In this document: in pieces, positions 62,523 to 64,000 of the stretch
How positions within the stretch are numbered: the stretch's first letter is position 1
Layout of the letters: each line of letters starts with the position of its first letter
Source of the DNA: Olsenella sp. Marseille-P4559
Lineage (GTDB): Bacteria > Actinomycetota > Coriobacteriia > Coriobacteriales > Atopobiaceae
Direction of reading: 5' to 3'
NCBI RefSeq assembly: GCF_900605015.1
Contig: NZ_LR027574.1
Coordinates: 1,568-65,567 of the forward strand
Length of the DNA stretch: 64,000 nt
Program-made: the position numbers and the translations under genes
The notes under the pieces: generated by a model
The model's database searches: none
What the model was told of the DNA's origin: nothing
What the model saw: the letters and a program-made list of their open reading frames with translations, nothing else

Positions 62523-63085
62523 GTTTTGGCGCAGTGTCGATCTGACTGGTAATCAAACGGAGGAGTGAGATGCTCGTCATAATCGCAAGTTTTGGCGCAG
62601 TGTCGATCTGACTGGTAATCAAACTATGGGCAACAACGAGCTATGGGGGCATGGGTTTTGGCGCAGTGTCGATCTGACTGGTAATCAAACGGAGGTCGCG
62701 CGACATGCTCGATGACGCGGTTTTGGCGCAGTGTCGATCTGACTGGTAATCAAACTAATTCTATGCTGCTCACGGAGGGATGGGAGTTTTGGCGCAGTGT
62801 CGATCTGACTGGTAATCAAACCGCTCGTAATCTGACAATGTCATATCCACAGTTTTGGCGCAGTGTCGATCTGACTGGTAATCAAACCCTCGACCCCCAT
62901 GAGCGCCAGCACGGACAGTTTTGGCGCAGTGTCGATCTGACTGGTAATCAAACGAGCGCGGCAGGAACGAGTTCGACTTCGAGGTTTTGGCGCAGTGTCG
63001 ATCTGACTGGTAATCAAACCATGCGCCCGGCGTCCCTGCTCATGCTCCAGTTTTGGCGCAGTGTCGATCTGACTGGTAATCAAAC
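62523..63085 (+). CRISPR. type II-A CRISPR array: nine 36-bp repeats, eight spacers
   Basis: Repeats of 36 bp (GTTTTGGCGCAGTGTC...TGGTAATCAAAC) start at 62523, 62589, 62655, 62720, 62786, 62852, 62918, 62984 and 63050. All nine are identical, including the last one. Spacers are 30 bp except the third (62691-62719), which is 29 bp. The G of the repeat's GTTTT end and the AAAC end match type II-A practice. The repeat is complementary to the tracrRNA anti-repeat at 56374-56398. No two spacers are alike. After 63085 about 75 bases lead to a transposase gene. Confidence 0.98.
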
Positions 63086-63160
63086 TAAGTTACACCGCAC
63101 CAGATGGATGGAGGGGATAACATAGTACCTGACTTTGGTATTTCGACCCCATTTATGGTG

Positions 63161-64000
63161 CTATGAGGCCCCATGCTCTGCCTGGAGCATCTTGAGCGTG
63201 CAGGACGAAATCGCTTTGATGTCGCCTTTGGTGAGGTTGAAGTGAAGCAGGGGAAGCCCGGTCCTTGCTGCCAGCTCCTCGATGATGGGGGTTCTTCTGG
63301 ACACGTTGACGTACCTCCTGTCGGAGACCTGGCACACGTTGAGCCCGCGGCAGAGCCCCGTCACGTCCTCGGAGGAGAAGCGGTCCTTTAGGACCTTGAC
63401 CTGCAGGAGCCTCACCAGGAGCACCGCGAGGTAGCAGACGAGGAAGTGGCCGGTTATCGTGCTCTGCCTCTGCAGGTAGACGGGCCTGGCATCGAGCTCG
63501 GACTTCATGACCCCGAGGCTCTCCTCGACCCTCCAGAGCCTGTGGTAGGTGTCGCATACCTTGCGTGCTGCCATGGCAGTCTCTGAGGTCACGAGCATGT
63601 TGTAGCCTGCGAGGGACCTGGCCTTGGCGATGGCATCGTGGTTGAGGCTTACTGCGACCTTGGCGCCGTCTTTGGCCTCGCCCTCCTCGTCTATGGGCGT
63701 GAAGGTGACGTACCTGGCGCTGTCGCCGTACTCGGACCTCTTGGCAGCTGCGAGCCTCAAGGCCCTGGCCTTCTCCACCTGCCTGTTTATCTCGTAGGTC
63801 TGCTTCCTTTTGAGGGTGGGGCTGAAGGTGACCACACGCTTCTCGGGAAGCGAGACCATCTTCCTTTTGCCGCTTGCATCTGTGACCTTGTAGTCGAAGT
63901 CATCGCGCGCTTCCTTGTAGCTCCACAGGACAGTCCCCGAGGCGTCCACCACGTCCTGCCAGCCTGTATCCGCAAGCGCCCAGGCGCGCTCCTTCTCGGG
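63161..64000 (-). mobile_element. IS1634-like DDE transposase, cut off by the window edge
   Basis: The leftward frame is open from the window end (PEKERAWALADTGWQDVVDA) to a TAG at 63163-63161. Features are the IS1634/IS4-type core: VTSETAMAARKVCDTYHRLW, RVEESLGVMKSELDARPVYL with the catalytic Glu in VEES, and STITGHFLVCYLAVLLVRLL. About 280 residues are visible; the N-terminal aspartates lie beyond the edge. The frame is intact in the visible part. The element end probably lies at about 63090-63160, just past the last CRISPR repeat; no terminal inverted repeat can be tested from here. Confidence 0.88.

Noticed and set aside
62712-63125. A plus-strand frame with repeated FWRSVDLTGNQT
   Set aside because: It is the translation of the CRISPR repeats; 36+30 bp units keep the frame open by chance.
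44104-64000. A direct repeat of the tRNA-Thr 3' end marking the right end of an island
   Set aside because: I could not find a second copy inside the window; it may lie beyond the edge.

Overview
The window looks like chromosome from a high-GC Gram-positive anaerobe of the Coriobacteriia, most likely Atopobiaceae (Olsenella/Atopobium relatives). This is an inference from the GC-rich coding style, the family resemblance of many proteins, the Gram-positive order tmk-holB-ricT ... rsmI-metG-rsmA-tatD, and a type II-A CRISPR-Cas system. No 16S rRNA is present to confirm it.

Layout. 0-1.4 kb: two decayed IS3-family transposase fragments pointing in opposite directions. 1.5-10.5 kb: a divergent cell-wall sugar (MurNAc) salvage locus. 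It has a MurR/RpiR-type regulator, a complete lactose/cellobiose-type PTS split over both arms (IIA; IIB and IIC), MurQ etherase, a GH1 phospho-glycosidase, a MupG-type 6-phospho-muramidase, a BadF-type amino-sugar kinase and AnmK. 10.5-16 kb: small membrane proteins, a HAD phosphatase, an alpha/beta hydrolase and two near-identical SDR dehydrogenases flanking a decayed LysR gene. 16-22.3 kb: housekeeping genes tmk, holB, ricT, queD and rsmI, plus a GH5-like protein that lacks both catalytic glutamates. 22.5-28.7 kb: a GntR-controlled galactitol-type PTS operon (TIM-like gene, yjbQ, gatB, gatC, membrane protein, class II aldolase, gatA). Its first gene carries a T-tract frameshift behind a duplicated ribosome site. 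28.9-43.8 kb: herA-like ATPase, metG, rsmA, tatD, comF, a probable raiA structured RNA upstream of hpf/raiA, degV, a dehydrogenase with a Cys/His-rich tail, a NYN-LOTUS protein, a SurA-like protein, a DUF523-PNP fusion and a spermidine-synthase-like protein.

A tRNA-Thr(CGT) at 44.03 kb marks a sharp change of character. From there to the right edge the content is accessory: a zinc-ribbon protein, three DUF4143-type ATPases (one broken), a toxin-antitoxin pair with a frameshifted toxin, a pRiA4b ORF-3-like gene and a DnaQ-BRCT exonuclease each broken by one in-frame TAG, and several unusual repeats. Last comes a type II-A CRISPR-Cas locus: tracrRNA, cas9, cas1, cas2, csn2, and 9 identical repeats with 8 spacers. 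It is followed by an IS1634-like transposase running off the edge.

The most notable observation is that cas9 is complete in length and catalytic residues but carries one extra G in a G6 tract, splitting it after the conserved GWG. Similar single-base homopolymer lesions occur in the tpi-like gene (T7) and the IS3 transposase (C6). Either these are sequencing or assembly errors, or several systems here are off or switchable. Other points of interest are a six-unit palindrome array with alternating 39/33-bp spacing, two copies of an 83-bp MITE-like element, and the catalytically odd GH5 protein.
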